Numbered from the stretch's first letter, positions 7,387-15,648 are shown. The stretch is DNA of 52,431 nt from Akkermansiaceae bacterium UBA7890 (GCA_002501065.1 DLRK01000066.1:56565-108995), one strand, 5' to 3'. Notes: a model not told the origin generated them from the sequence alone. Numbers and translations are program-made.

Positions 7387-8434
7387 TCTCCTGAGCCTCG
7401 TTGGGTTCAGTGCCTCGCTTTCCAGTGCCCAGCAGCAGTTTGGCCAACTCGAGGGGGAGTTCAGGCTCAATGGGAAGGAGACCTGGAAAGCCTTCGAGCC
7501 GGTTCGCGAGGTTCTGCAGGCGAGCAGTGCGGTGATCTATGACGGATGGAGGTCGGTTGCCTATGGTGTGGTGGCCAGCGCAGACGGTTATCTGGTGACC
7601 AAAGCCAGTGAGATCGACAAGGTTGAGGAACTCAGTGTGAGGGTCGACCGGAAGCATTTCAAGAAGGTGGAGGTGGTGGCGACCACGGTGGAGTGGGACG
7701 TGGTGCTCCTCAAGGTGGAGGGGGAGGATCTTCCTCTGGTCGAGTGGGCGGAAGCTGAACCGGGGCATGGCACCTGGGTAGTGAGCAATGGGTCCACAAC
7801 CCGGCGTGATCGACGGGTGCGGGTCGGAATCATCAGTGCCAACGCGCGCCAGGTCGGTGGGGGGCGCGCTCCGGTGGTGCTGGGAGTGACCCTGAAAATC
7901 AATGACGAAAGCGGGGGGCTGTCGATAGGCAAGGTCCATAAGGATTCCGGAGCGAGTGAGGCTGGTCTGGAACCTGGGGACATCATTCTCGAGGCTGACG
8001 GTATCCAGGTGAAGAGCATGGAGGACCTGCAGGAGATTCTCGGGAAGAAGGAACCGGGAGACAGACTCAAGCTCAGGACAAGACGTGCCGATGAAGAGCA
8101 GGAACGCGAGGTGGAACTGAAGAAGCGTGAGAGCATCTTCGAAGAGGAGAAAACCCGTAATGACGCCATGAGTGGCCGTGTCTCTCAGAGGCGGAGCAAT
8201 TTCCCCCGCGTGTTGCAGACTGATCTGCCTCTTTCAGTCCGGAGTGTGGGCGGTCCTCTCCTGGACCTTGAGGGGAAGTGCATAGGAATGAATATTGCTC
8301 GAGCCAACCGCTGTGAGACGTTCGCGATTCCGGCGAAGGAACTGCGTGAGATCATCAAGGATCTGATGAATCCCGCGCAGGGAGCGGAGGGTGCCGATGA
8401 AGAAGAGGGATCGGAAGATTCGAAGGAGGAATAG
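7343..8434 (+). CDS. pseudoprotease of the HtrA type with inserted PDZ domain
   Basis: A 363-residue secreted protein with signal peptide (about 1-29, ending SLSSAQ). It keeps the trypsin-like framework of its upstream neighbour but not its active site: the His position reads VTKASEI (Ser89), Asp119 is kept in EWDVVLLKV, and the Ser motif reads VRSVGGPLLD (Val302). The order of parts is unusual: a PDZ domain (about 178-262, with AGLEPGDIILEADG) lies between the Asp and the lost Ser segment, after which the fold resumes (GKCIGMNIARA). A very acidic tail ends the protein. The start ATG lies 44 bp inside the preceding gene in another frame. It probably acts as a scaffold, regulator or substrate adaptor of the active protease; that role is inference. 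Confidence 0.88.
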   Translation: MMKRWKSKWNWVRSSLLSLVGFSASLSSAQQQFGQLEGEFRLNGKETWKAFEPVREVLQASSAVIYDGWRSVAYGVVASADGYLVTKASEIDKVEELSVRVDRKHFKKVEVVATTVEWDVVLLKVEGEDLPLVEWAEAEPGHGTWVVSNGSTTRRDRRVRVGIISANARQVGGGRAPVVLGVTLKINDESGGLSIGKVHKDSGASEAGLEPGDIILEADGIQVKSMEDLQEILGKKEPGDRLKLRTRRADEEQEREVELKKRESIFEEEKTRNDAMSGRVSQRRSNFPRVLQTDLPLSVRSVGGPLLDLEGKCIGMNIARANRCETFAIPAKELREIIKDLMNPAQGAEGADEEEGSEDSKEE

Positions 8435-8486
8435 AGGGGCGCAGGCCTGGAAAAAACAGAGGCTACTTCTGCGTGATTCGCTTCCT

Positions 8487-8747
8487 TCAGGCCTTGTCGA
8501 GGAGTTTGCGGCCCTTCCGGATCGTGGCCTGACTCAGTTTGCCGTCAACGCGGCGGGAGTTGTCCACCAGTTGAATCAATTCGGCGAGACCCTTCTCGGC
8601 AGCGGAGAGCGATTTCTTGGATCCCCCATATTTCTTATCGCTGAAATACCTGGTAAACGTTGTTCCCGCCCGGCTCAGGCAGAGGCGCCATCCCTGAAAG
8701 GCGGTGGTCTCGTAGGTGAAGCGGGTGAGGTTGCGTTTCGATTTCAT
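8487..8747 (-). CDS. small AP2-domain-like protein
   Basis: An 86-residue basic protein. The segment FQGWRLCLSRAGTTFTRYFS followed by DKKYGGSKKSLSAAEKGLAE matches the pattern of bacterial AP2-like DNA-binding modules, where a three-stranded sheet (GW..R, with FS after the third strand) packs on a helix. Such modules normally sit in homing endonucleases or integrases; here the module makes nearly the whole protein. Starts at 8747 (MKSKRN) or 8768 (MLLYVAT) are possible and neither has a clear ribosome binding site; the longer version from 8882 adds a non-homologous-looking tail. It is convergent with the pseudoprotease gene and divergent from rpoA. Probably a DNA-binding protein, possibly acting on nearby promoters; function not known. 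Confidence 0.65.
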   Translation of the reverse strand: MKSKRNLTRFTYETTAFQGWRLCLSRAGTTFTRYFSDKKYGGSKKSLSAAEKGLAELIQLVDNSRRVDGKLSQATIRKGRKLLDKA

Positions 8748-8876
8748 GGTCGCTACGTAAAGGAGCATATGGCCCGTCGGACGAGACAAGCCAATATAAA
8801 AGTTGAAGGAAATGTTAGATGGAAGCTCCACACCTGTTAGGGACTGGGAGGGTGTTGAGAGGAGCCGAATTAAGGG

Positions 8877-8905
8877 TTGCATTGGCCGGGCACATGTCCT
8901 TTATT
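8877..8905 (+). promoter_or_regulatory. possible promoter of rpoA-rplQ
   Basis: TTGCAT and TTTATT are separated by 17 bp, about 100 bp before rpoA. Matches to the sigma-70 consensus are four of six in each box. The leader that follows has a GGAGGG about 30 nt before the ATG and little else. Confidence 0.35.
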
Positions 8906-9004
8906 CCCTGCCCGCGAGACTTAACAACCGCCGTAGGTCCTCCGGGCAGTCAGAATTCCTGACCGCCATCTCGCCGGAGGGAAACCCGGCAACCCCATGA
9001 AATC

Positions 9005-10123
9005 ATGTCTGAAGCACCTGTTGCTGAAAACGAAAGCAGTAATGAGCCCATTCGGCTCGACCGGTTTGAAGTCCCAAACCGCCTGATCAAGAACGAGGAT
9101 ACCGCTACGGAGAGCTATGCGCAATTTGTGGCCGAGCCCTTTGAAAGGGGATTCGGTCATACCATTGGCAACTCGCTGCGCCGAGTCCTGCTCTCTTCCC
9201 TGGAGGGTGCCGCCATCACTTCGGTGCGTATTGCCGGCGTGCAGCACGAGTTCTCCACGCTTCCCGGTGTGCTGGAGGATGTGACCGACATCGTCCTCAA
9301 CCTGAAAAAGATCAAGTTTCATCACCACGACAAAGAACCCCGGGTTCTTTCGATCAAGCTGGAAAAGGCCGGGGTTGTGACCGCAGCTGATATTGACGAT
9401 GACAATGTTTACGAGGTCATCAACAAGGACCAGGTGATCTGTACACTCGATCGCGCGGTGAAGTTTGACTGTGAATTTGAGGTGCAGGTGGGGCGCGGTT
9501 TCCGGACCGGTGACGAAAACAAGCGGGAGGAAATGCCCATCGGAGTGATCGCGATTGACTCTATCTTCTCTCCAGTGACGCGCGTGAAGTATGAGGTGGA
9601 GAACACCCGGGTCGGCCAGATGACGGACTTCGACAAGATCATATTCGACGTATGGACCGACGGGCGCGTAGAACCTCATGAGGCACTTCTGCATGCGTCC
9701 GCCATCCTGCGCCATCATCTGGATGTCTTCGTGAATTATGACGATGACGCGGTTGAATTCGAGGAGGCACCGGCCGAGCAAAGTGAGGAGAACGCCGCGC
9801 TGAAGAAACTCCTGAACATGAGCGTGAACGAGATCGAACTCTCAGTAAGGGCGGCCAACTGCCTCAACAACGCGAACATCACTTCTGTAGGTCAGCTGGC
9901 AATGAAGACCGAGGCTGAAATGCTGAAGTACCGCAACTTCGGAAAGAAGTCCCTCAACGAGATCAAGGACAAGCTTTCGGAGTTGGGACTGAGCCTGGGC
10001 ATGACCTTCGATCCGACCCTCCTGACCGGTCCCATGCCATCAGTGGCCGCGCCGCGCCTGGGAGTGGAAGACGAAGCCCCGGTTGGCCTCGCGGATCTGA
10101 TTGCTCAGAATATCGACGAATAA
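9005..10123 (+). CDS. rpoA: DNA-directed RNA polymerase subunit alpha
   Basis: A 372-residue RNA polymerase alpha subunit. The N-terminal assembly domain (about 15-250) contains FGHTIGNSLRRVLLSSLEGA, and the C-terminal DNA/activator-binding domain (about 285-345) contains LSVRAANCLNNANI and FGKKSLNEIKDKL. An acidic linker joins them. The protein is longer than the 329-residue E. coli subunit because of N- and C-terminal extensions. rplQ follows after 21 bp, as in most bacteria, but rpsM, rpsK and rpsD, which usually precede rpoA, are absent here; the gene upstream is an unrelated AP2-like gene on the other strand. So the pair is detached from the main ribosomal operon and must have its own promoter. 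Confidence 0.98.
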   Translation: MSEAPVAENESSNEPIRLDRFEVPNRLIKNEDTATESYAQFVAEPFERGFGHTIGNSLRRVLLSSLEGAAITSVRIAGVQHEFSTLPGVLEDVTDIVLNLKKIKFHHHDKEPRVLSIKLEKAGVVTAADIDDDNVYEVINKDQVICTLDRAVKFDCEFEVQVGRGFRTGDENKREEMPIGVIAIDSIFSPVTRVKYEVENTRVGQMTDFDKIIFDVWTDGRVEPHEALLHASAILRHHLDVFVNYDDDAVEFEEAPAEQSEENAALKKLLNMSVNEIELSVRAANCLNNANITSVGQLAMKTEAEMLKYRNFGKKSLNEIKDKLSELGLSLGMTFDPTLLTGPMPSVAAPRLGVEDEAPVGLADLIAQNIDE

Positions 10124-10144
10124 TCACTACCCTTAGTTATTGCC

Positions 10145-10561
10145 ATGAGGCATCGCAAAAAGATCGCGAAATTGCAGCGGAACTCCAGTCAACGGAGGGC
10201 TCTCCTCTCAGGCTTGGCCTGTTCCCTGATTCGCGAGCGCAGAATCCGGACAACCCTCGCCAAGGCGAAGGCCTTGCGCCCTGTGGCCGAGCGACTGGTC
10301 ACCCTTGGAAAGCGGGGAGATCTCCATGCCCGGCGACAGGCGGCAGGCTTCCTTCGTCAGAAGGAGGCAGTGAGCAAGCTCTTCGCCGATGTGGCCCCTG
10401 CCTGTAGCGACCGGCAGGGAGGATACTGCCGGATCGTCAAGCTCGGGCCCCGCTTCTCGGACTCAGCTCCCATGGCCTACATAGAGTGGGTCGACCTCGC
10501 TGTGGAGGTGGGTGAGATAGAGGATGAGGAAAGTGAGGAAAGTGAGGAGGCAGAGGAGTAA
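10145..10561 (+). CDS. rplQ: 50S ribosomal protein L17
   Basis: A 138-residue L17 homolog. The start MRHRKKIAKLQRNSSQRRAL matches the family's RNA-binding N-terminus, and the pattern RIRTTLAKAKALRPVAERL followed by GYCRIVKLGPRFSDSAPMA covers the core. A strongly acidic tail of about 15 residues (Glu/Asp/Ser repeats) extends the C-terminus beyond the typical protein. It follows rpoA after 21 bp and ends at a good intrinsic terminator. Confidence 0.97.
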   Translation: MRHRKKIAKLQRNSSQRRALLSGLACSLIRERRIRTTLAKAKALRPVAERLVTLGKRGDLHARRQAAGFLRQKEAVSKLFADVAPACSDRQGGYCRIVKLGPRFSDSAPMAYIEWVDLAVEVGEIEDEESEESEEAEE

Positions 10562-10595
10562 ATCACTTCATCTCAGAATCACCTTTTCAAGGAAG

Positions 10596-10624
10596 ACGCC
10601 CTCCCGAACGAGAGGGCGTTTTCT
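10596..10624 (+). terminator. intrinsic terminator of rpoA-rplQ
   Basis: ACGCCCTC and GAGGGCGT form a perfect 8-bp stem with loop CCGAACGA, followed by TTTCT. It begins 35 bp after the rplQ stop. Confidence 0.88.
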
Positions 10625-10761
10625 ATTATGAGTTTCCAATACCTGAGAAAGATAATGGCAGAGGTGGCGAAAAACGGCCGCGAGCCAGCCCGAAGATTCC
10701 CTTGGAGCGGGACAGGCTGAAGTTTGAGCAGTTCTTCTTCCTGGATTTACTGTGAAAGGCC

Positions 10762-11226
10762 TCAGATCCTGGAAATCTGGACGGAGGATCCAAGGGGTAT
10801 GAGGTCGTAGAGTTCGGCTACATCGCTGTTTTTCATGCGGACACAACCGTGGGAAGCGGGAGTGCCAATCCTGTCTTCATGGTTTGTGCCATGGATATAG
10901 ATGTAGCGCTGATAGGAATTGGCGTTTTCTTCCTCCAATCCGTGAAGGCGAAGGATGCGGGCGAGGATGAGGTCTTCTTCCCCCGGGTCCTGATCAGAAC
11001 TCCACTCGCCGGCAGGTTTGCGTTCCTTGAAAATAGTATGCAGGGATTCTTTGCCCCCGTGTTTTTCGCAGATTTCAAAGGCCCCGAGGGGGGTCTTGAA
11101 ACTGCCTTCCTCAGTGCCCAGTCCGAATCTGGAGGTGGAGACCGGATAGGTCCTGAGAAGTTCATCCCCCCTCCAGACTTCCATGGTCTGTGTGGCGACC
11201 GTGACGCAGAGACGGAGGGAGGGCAT
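10762..11226 (-). CDS. L,D-transpeptidase (YkuD domain)
   Basis: A 154-residue protein made almost only of the YkuD catalytic domain, which links peptidoglycan stems through L,D bonds or attaches lipoproteins. The conserved His112 lies in YIHGTN and the catalytic Cys128 in SHGCVRM. The N-terminal strand pattern (VATQTMEVW, then RTYPVSTS and TPLGAFEI) is typical. No signal peptide or anchor is visible, which is odd for an enzyme acting outside the cytoplasm, but the same is true of many short family members annotated in Gram-negative genomes. It lies 13 bp downstream of bioB's start-distal side on the same strand: bioB ends at 11240, so this gene follows bioB in the transcript. Confidence 0.9.
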   Translation of the reverse strand: MPSLRLCVTVATQTMEVWRGDELLRTYPVSTSRFGLGTEEGSFKTPLGAFEICEKHGGKESLHTIFKERKPAGEWSSDQDPGEEDLILARILRLHGLEEENANSYQRYIYIHGTNHEDRIGTPASHGCVRMKNSDVAELYDLIPLGSSVQISRI

Positions 11227-11239
11227 TCGCTATTACGGC

Positions 11240-12235
11240 CTACTTGGGAGCCGGAGAAAGGGGACGTTCCGGGTTTGAGCAGGGAGCAGGAGCGGAGCGG
11301 TCGGCTGGCTTGGCTTCCAGATCGAGTTTCTTCAGGAGGGCAAGGTCGTTTTGAATCGCCGGGTTGGCGGCAGTGAGGAGTTTGTCGCCATAAAAAATTG
11401 AGTTTGCGCCGGCAAAGAAGCAGAGGGCCTGGGCTTCATCGGAGAGGCAGGTGCGTCCGGCTGAGAGACGGACGCGGGCGCGGGGGACCGAGATGCGGGT
11501 GAGAGCTATGAGGCGGGCAAGATCGAATACGTCGACCGGTTTGCCATCGGCCAGGGGAGTCCCGGGCATGGGCATGAGTGTGTTGATGGGAATGCTCTCA
11601 GGTGAAGGGTTGAATTCTGAAATCACTTCCAGCATGCGCAGGCGGTCCTCGACGGTCTCTCCCAAGCCGAGGATTCCTCCACAGCATACCGACATGCCGG
11701 CCTCCTGCACATGCCGGATCGTGTTGAGGCGATCCTGGAAGCCGTGGGTGGTGACGATGTTGGGATAGTTCTCAGGGGAGGTGTCGATGTTGTGATTGTA
11801 GGCAGTGACACCCGCCTGACGGAGGGCTTCGGCCTCCTCTGCGCCCAGTTCCCCCAGGGTCACGCATACCTCGATCTCAAGGGCGGACACGTCGCGTATG
11901 ATCTCAAGGACAGATTCGAATTCACGAGTGCCAACCCTTACCCCTTTCCCCGCAGCACCCATGCAGAAGCGGGTGGATCCGTTTTCCTTGGCCACCCGGG
12001 CCTGCTCAAGAACCTGTCCCTTTTCCATGAGACGCTCCGTATCCAGCCCAGAGGTGTAGTGGGCTGATTGTGCGCAATAGGAGCAATCTTCAGAGCAGCC
12101 TCCTGTCTTGATTGAGAGCAGGGCGCAGAGCTGGACGCTGGAATCGCTCCAATGATCTTCATGCACCCCGCGAGCCTGCTGCAGCAGGGAAAAGAATGGC
12201 TGGTGGTAGAGGATATCAAGGTCAGCGTAGCGCAT
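11240..12235 (-). CDS. bioB: biotin synthase
   Basis: A 331-residue radical SAM enzyme that inserts sulfur into dethiobiotin, the last step of biotin synthesis. The 4Fe-4S cluster motif is C47-x3-C51-x2-C54 (CSEDCSYC), preceded by SIKTGG. Further family signatures are YNHNIDTSPE, GGILGLGET, INTLMPMPGTPL and ARVRLSAGR, with the Arg ligand of the second cluster in RLSAGR. A Pro/Ala-rich tail of about 25 residues extends the C-terminus. No other bio gene is in the window. The order on the minus strand is hypothetical His/Cys protein, bioB, L,D-transpeptidase with gaps of 13 to 18 bp, so they probably share a transcript without sharing a pathway. Confidence 0.97.
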   Translation of the reverse strand: MRYADLDILYHQPFFSLLQQARGVHEDHWSDSSVQLCALLSIKTGGCSEDCSYCAQSAHYTSGLDTERLMEKGQVLEQARVAKENGSTRFCMGAAGKGVRVGTREFESVLEIIRDVSALEIEVCVTLGELGAEEAEALRQAGVTAYNHNIDTSPENYPNIVTTHGFQDRLNTIRHVQEAGMSVCCGGILGLGETVEDRLRMLEVISEFNPSPESIPINTLMPMPGTPLADGKPVDVFDLARLIALTRISVPRARVRLSAGRTCLSDEAQALCFFAGANSIFYGDKLLTAANPAIQNDLALLKKLDLEAKPADRSAPAPCSNPERPLSPAPK

Positions 12236-12253
12236 GGTCGTTCTCAGCCTCGA

Positions 12254-12937
12254 TTAGCGGACCCACGTGCCCGTGACGTATGGCAGGCGTCCCTGGCCCA
12301 CCTCACTGTAGTTGGTTTTTCCGTTCGCGCCGATGAGGCGAGTGCCGACTTTCCGGCGCCAGACCTTGCTCATGCTCTCCCCGGTATGACAACCGTAGCT
12401 CTGGCAGATGGCCCCCCTGGAGAAGACGGATTTCCTGATCCTGCCCAGATCCCGCTGGTGAATCCAAGCCTTTGAGATGGCCATGATATCGTTGCTGTAG
12501 TCGAGCATGAAGGCGTAGCGATTGGAGTGTCCGAAAAAGTCGAAGGTAAAAATGGAACGGGCAGGACGGCCATTGATGGCGGCGATGGCCTGGGTGCCGC
12601 TATCGACCCAGATGAGCTGGCAATTGCGTTTGTCTGCCTGTTGCTGGATCCACACAGGATAGGATTTGCCATCAGCACGGGCACGGGTGACATAACCGGG
12701 TTGGTAGACGATCCAGACCAGTTTGGACTCTTTACCGTGCTTGAGCCTGATCTCAGCCATGCGGAGGGTAGAGGCGCGGATGAAGTTGGCCCACCACCGG
12801 TCGTGCTGTTCATTCTCCTTGCGAAGATCCTCCCACTTTCGCAGGGCGGGACCTCCACAGAGGATTACGTGTTCCCGGACGGCCGCGGAGAGGCTGGCGA
12901 AGGGGAAAAGGACCGTCAGGAGGACCAGGAATCTCAC
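12254..12937 (-). CDS. secreted protein with possible clan CD-like His/Cys pair
   Basis: A 227-residue protein of no family I can name. GTG 12937 is chosen because it begins a good signal peptide (MRFLVLLTVLFPFASLSA); the frame stays open upstream to 13141, but that part is Pro/Arg-rich and unlike a protein. In the mature part, beta-like strands precede FDFFGHSNRYAF (His137) and GAICQSYGCHTGESMS (Cys183, also Cys178), followed by GTRLIGANGKT. A His after one hydrophobic strand and a Cys after the next, then a helix and a Gly-rich strand, is the layout of caspase-like (clan CD/CHAT) folds. Whether it is a peptidase is inference. It lies 18 bp upstream of bioB on the same strand. Confidence 0.72.
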   Translation of the reverse strand: MRFLVLLTVLFPFASLSAAVREHVILCGGPALRKWEDLRKENEQHDRWWANFIRASTLRMAEIRLKHGKESKLVWIVYQPGYVTRARADGKSYPVWIQQQADKRNCQLIWVDSGTQAIAAINGRPARSIFTFDFFGHSNRYAFMLDYSNDIMAISKAWIHQRDLGRIRKSVFSRGAICQSYGCHTGESMSKVWRRKVGTRLIGANGKTNYSEVGQGRLPYVTGTWVR

Positions 12938-13153
12938 GGCCCAAAGATGCGGCAGGAGGGGCAGGGGGGCAAGGAGGGAGTCGAGGCAGTCCGGCAGTTT
13001 CCCCTGAATCCACCGCAGGGTAACGGGATTGTCTCGAAGGCTAGATGGGTCAATCCCACTCCGGGGGGTGACTGGGAAGAGGTGAAGAGGGGAGGAGTCC
13101 GGGCGCGGTCGTCGATTGACTGGAGAGCTTCCACCCGTCACGGTCCTTGAAGG

Positions 13154-13591
13154 GTGACGATCTTGCTCACGAGTTTTTCAGAGGCGGAGTCTGAGATTTG
13201 CACGATACGCAATACAGTCTTCGGTGATGAACAGAATGTTCCACCGGAGATCGACTGGGATGGGAAAGACGAGAAATGCCTGCATGTTCTGGCGCTGGGT
13301 GAAAAGGGTGAGGCGGTGGCTACGGGTCGCCTCGCTCCCGAAGGAAAAATTGGACGTTTGGCGGTTTTGCGTTCCCACCGCGGGAAGGGTGTGGGAACGG
13401 GCATGCTGCGAGCGTTGGTGGAGGCTGCACGTGGCCGGGGGTTGAGGCAGGTGTTCCTTCATGCGCAGACACAGGCCCTGAGATTCTATGAGCAGGAAGG
13501 CTTTCGGGTGCGTGGCGGGTCATTCTGTGAGGCCGAGATCGAGCACTACTACATGTATCGATATCTGGGCGGCAATGGAGATTGCGCGTGA
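13154..13591 (+). CDS. GNAT-family N-acetyltransferase (YjcF-like)
   Basis: A 145-residue acetyltransferase. The acetyl-CoA motif A is seen in IGRLAVLRSHRGKGVGTGML, with the R-G-x-G-V-G-T pyrophosphate loop, followed by a helix and ALRFYEQEGF. The N-terminal IRNTVFGDEQNVPPEIDWDG resembles the YjcF/ElaA-like subgroup. The start is GTG 13154; no earlier start is usable. It is the only plus-strand gene between rplQ and tetR and is transcribed divergently from the secreted His/Cys gene. The substrate is unknown. A hairpin overlaps its stop codon. Confidence 0.88.
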   Translation: MTILLTSFSEAESEICTIRNTVFGDEQNVPPEIDWDGKDEKCLHVLALGEKGEAVATGRLAPEGKIGRLAVLRSHRGKGVGTGMLRALVEAARGRGLRQVFLHAQTQALRFYEQEGFRVRGGSFCEAEIEHYYMYRYLGGNGDCA

Positions 13592-13618
13592 TGACGAAAG
13601 CGGTTTCCGTCATGCGCG
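13585..13618 (+). terminator. hairpin overlapping the GNAT stop codon
   Basis: CGCG-TG-ATGACG-AAA pairs with TTT-C-CGTCAT-G-CGCG around the loop GCGG, giving a 13-bp interrupted stem. It overlaps the stop codon at 13589-13591. No T tract follows, so termination strength is uncertain. Confidence 0.45.
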
Positions 13619-13705
13619 TTCGCGGGTATAATGTTCCGCTGAACCGGTGAGGGAAAGATCGGCCAGGAGGCCCGGGGACGGCATCAGGAGTGAGGAGGAA
13701 GAGAA

Positions 13706-14851
13706 CTAGATCCGTTTGCCAAGAGTTTTACGGATGGCCTCGATGGCCTCCTCAAGGAGCGCCCGACTGCATCCGAAATTAAGGCGGGCATGTCCCGGGC
13801 CGCCGAAAAGCCGGCCGTCCGAGAGGAAAAGGCCTGCCTCCTTTTCGAGGAACTGGGCTGGTTCGGGGATCCCGGCAGGGCGGAAGTCGAGCCAGGCGAG
13901 GTAGGTGGCCTCCATGTCCGGGATGGTCACCTTGCCGAGTTCCTCGCGGCAGAAGGTGGTGAGGAGATCACGGTTGGACCGGAGGTAGGAAACCAGTTTG
14001 TGGCGCCACGGTTCACCGTGACGATAGGCCGCTTCAGCGCAGTAGTATCCGAGGCAGGTGATCTCCGCCAGGGTGTGTCCACGCCTGCTGGCAAAACGGT
14101 GCCGCAGGCGTTCATCCGGAATGACTGCGTAGGCATAGCCCATGCCCGCTATGTTGTAGGTTTTACTGGGGGAGAGGAGCGTGATGGTTCGGACGGCGTA
14201 TTCGTCCGGAAGCTGGAGGGCCGTGAAATGAGGCGTGCGTTCTTCATCCAGGATGAGATCACAGTGGATCTCATCGGATACAAGAATGAGATCATGACGG
14301 TCACAGAACCCGGCAAGCTGGAGGATTTCCTCTTTTGAGAACACGCGCCCCAGGGGATTCTGGGGATTACTGAGAAGGAAGAGCCTTGTCTTGGAGGTGA
14401 TCGCTGCTTCCATGGAATCCCAGTCGAACACCCATTGACCATTCTCAAGAATGTAGGGGACGGTGATGAGTTCGAGGCTGGCGTCGCGGTGAATGCTGAG
14501 GAAGGGCGGATAGATGGGCGTACATGTGAGGAGGGCGTCTCCGGGATCCGCAAATGCCCGGCCTGCGAGGGAGAGGGCGGGCACAAGTCCGCCAAGATGG
14601 ACGAGGTGATCAGCAGAGATGGATACCCCGTGTCGCTTTGCGAGGTAGTCGAGAATGGAGTCGACGAGGCCATCATGAGGCACCGCATAGCCGAAGACGC
14701 CGTGATCCACCCGGTGGTGGAGAGCCTCGATCACTTCCGGTGGGGAAGGGAAATCCATGTCCGCAACCCAGAAGGGTTGCAGCTCGGGTCGCTTGTCCCA
14801 TTTCAGGGAGCCGGTTCCGCGCCGGCTGGGAGGGACATCGAAGATGGACAT
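13706..14851 (-). CDS. PatB/MalY-type aminotransferase, probable cystathionine beta-lyase
   Basis: A 381-residue PLP enzyme of fold type I. The start MSIFDVPPSRRGTGSLKWD matches the PatB/MalY group, whose members cleave C-S bonds of cystathionine or cysteine conjugates. The PLP Lys is K230 in SPSKTYNIAG; SNPQNPLGR and SDEIHCDL carry the Asn and Asp that hold the cofactor, and RLNFGCSR carries the carboxylate-binding Arg. ATG 14851 is preferred by homology; a TTG at 14887 overlaps the stop of the upstream Hsp33-like gene and would add 12 residues, so translational coupling is possible. Methionine synthesis or sulfur-compound breakdown is likely, but the physiological substrate is not determined. 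Confidence 0.92.
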   Translation of the reverse strand: MSIFDVPPSRRGTGSLKWDKRPELQPFWVADMDFPSPPEVIEALHHRVDHGVFGYAVPHDGLVDSILDYLAKRHGVSISADHLVHLGGLVPALSLAGRAFADPGDALLTCTPIYPPFLSIHRDASLELITVPYILENGQWVFDWDSMEAAITSKTRLFLLSNPQNPLGRVFSKEEILQLAGFCDRHDLILVSDEIHCDLILDEERTPHFTALQLPDEYAVRTITLLSPSKTYNIAGMGYAYAVIPDERLRHRFASRRGHTLAEITCLGYYCAEAAYRHGEPWRHKLVSYLRSNRDLLTTFCREELGKVTIPDMEATYLAWLDFRPAGIPEPAQFLEKEAGLFLSDGRLFGGPGHARLNFGCSRALLEEAIEAIRKTLGKRI

Positions 14852-14883
14852 GAGCGGGAGCGATAGGGCAGGTGGCGCAGATG

Positions 14884-15648
14884 TCAAATCATGTCCCGGG
14901 TAACCGCGAATTTAGCGGCGCAGCGGGGACATTGAATGGTGATCTCTTCCTGGTCCTGGAAGAGTTTCTCAGGCTGGTCGCGCCAGATCCCGAGCGTTGG
15001 AAGGATGCGATTCAAATCGCAGCCACAATCCCAGCGGAAGCGGCGGGTCTCCAGGAGCCTGGTTTCCTCAGTTTGTTCGAGGCGGACGATGTCAGGAGTG
15101 TCGACGGACATGAACCACTGTTCGTCATAATCGGGCTGGGCCGCAAGGAGGACAAAGGTCTCGTCGGGCAGGCGGAAGGCCCGTCCCGGTCGTTGCTCGG
15201 AATACCGGTAGAGATTTTCAGTCCATTCAAGGGGATTGGTGGAGTCGACCTCCAGCGAACTGCGCCGCGATTCCTCGTCGGGGACGGTGGTCTGCGAATA
15301 GAAGATGTTGCGATCTGTTTCACGGACATCCTCGGTAAAACAGCGACCGGTGATCTGTTGGTGGAGGGAGGAACCGGTGGTGAACAGGTTTACCCGTGGT
15401 GTACGGATGTTAACTGTCCAGGCGATGGTCTCTGCCCAGGGTCTCGCGACCAGATGAAGGGTGAGCATGGCCATGGCATCCTTGAGGGTAGTGTCGAGGT
15501 GCTCAGGATAGCGTAACCCGTGCTGCATGAGGTGAAGATAGTAGTCTGTGTAGATTGGCGGGAATCCGCCGCGGACCATGAGGACATTGCGATGTCGGAC
15601 GAAAATGGACTCCACGCCTGCGAATTCCTCAGAAAGCTCGTGTTCCAT
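14884..15648 (-). CDS. divergent Hsp33-like redox chaperone
   Basis: A 254-residue protein that I assign to the Hsp33 (HslO) group. The C-terminal zinc-switch pattern is present as C208-G-C210 and C240-P-R-C243, and the preceding FRWDCGCDLNRIL and following CAAKFAVT match the family's layout. In Hsp33 these Cys residues bind zinc when reduced and form disulfides on oxidation, which activates holdase function. The N-terminal domain is much diverged and about 30 residues shorter than in E. coli. The gene ends next to the PatB-type gene and begins 15 bp after the DNA methyltransferase gene on the same strand, so the three are probably co-transcribed. CxC...CxxC proteins other than Hsp33 are possible. 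Confidence 0.75.
   Translation of the reverse strand: MEHELSEEFAGVESIFVRHRNVLMVRGGFPPIYTDYYLHLMQHGLRYPEHLDTTLKDAMAMLTLHLVARPWAETIAWTVNIRTPRVNLFTTGSSLHQQITGRCFTEDVRETDRNIFYSQTTVPDEESRRSSLEVDSTNPLEWTENLYRYSEQRPGRAFRLPDETFVLLAAQPDYDEQWFMSVDTPDIVRLEQTEETRLLETRRFRWDCGCDLNRILPTLGIWRDQPEKLFQDQEEITIQCPRCAAKFAVTRDMI

Noticed and set aside
8391..8840. Plus-strand basic open frame over the AP2-like gene
   Set aside because: Overlaps two supported genes and has an Arg/Lys-rich start followed by non-protein-like sequence.
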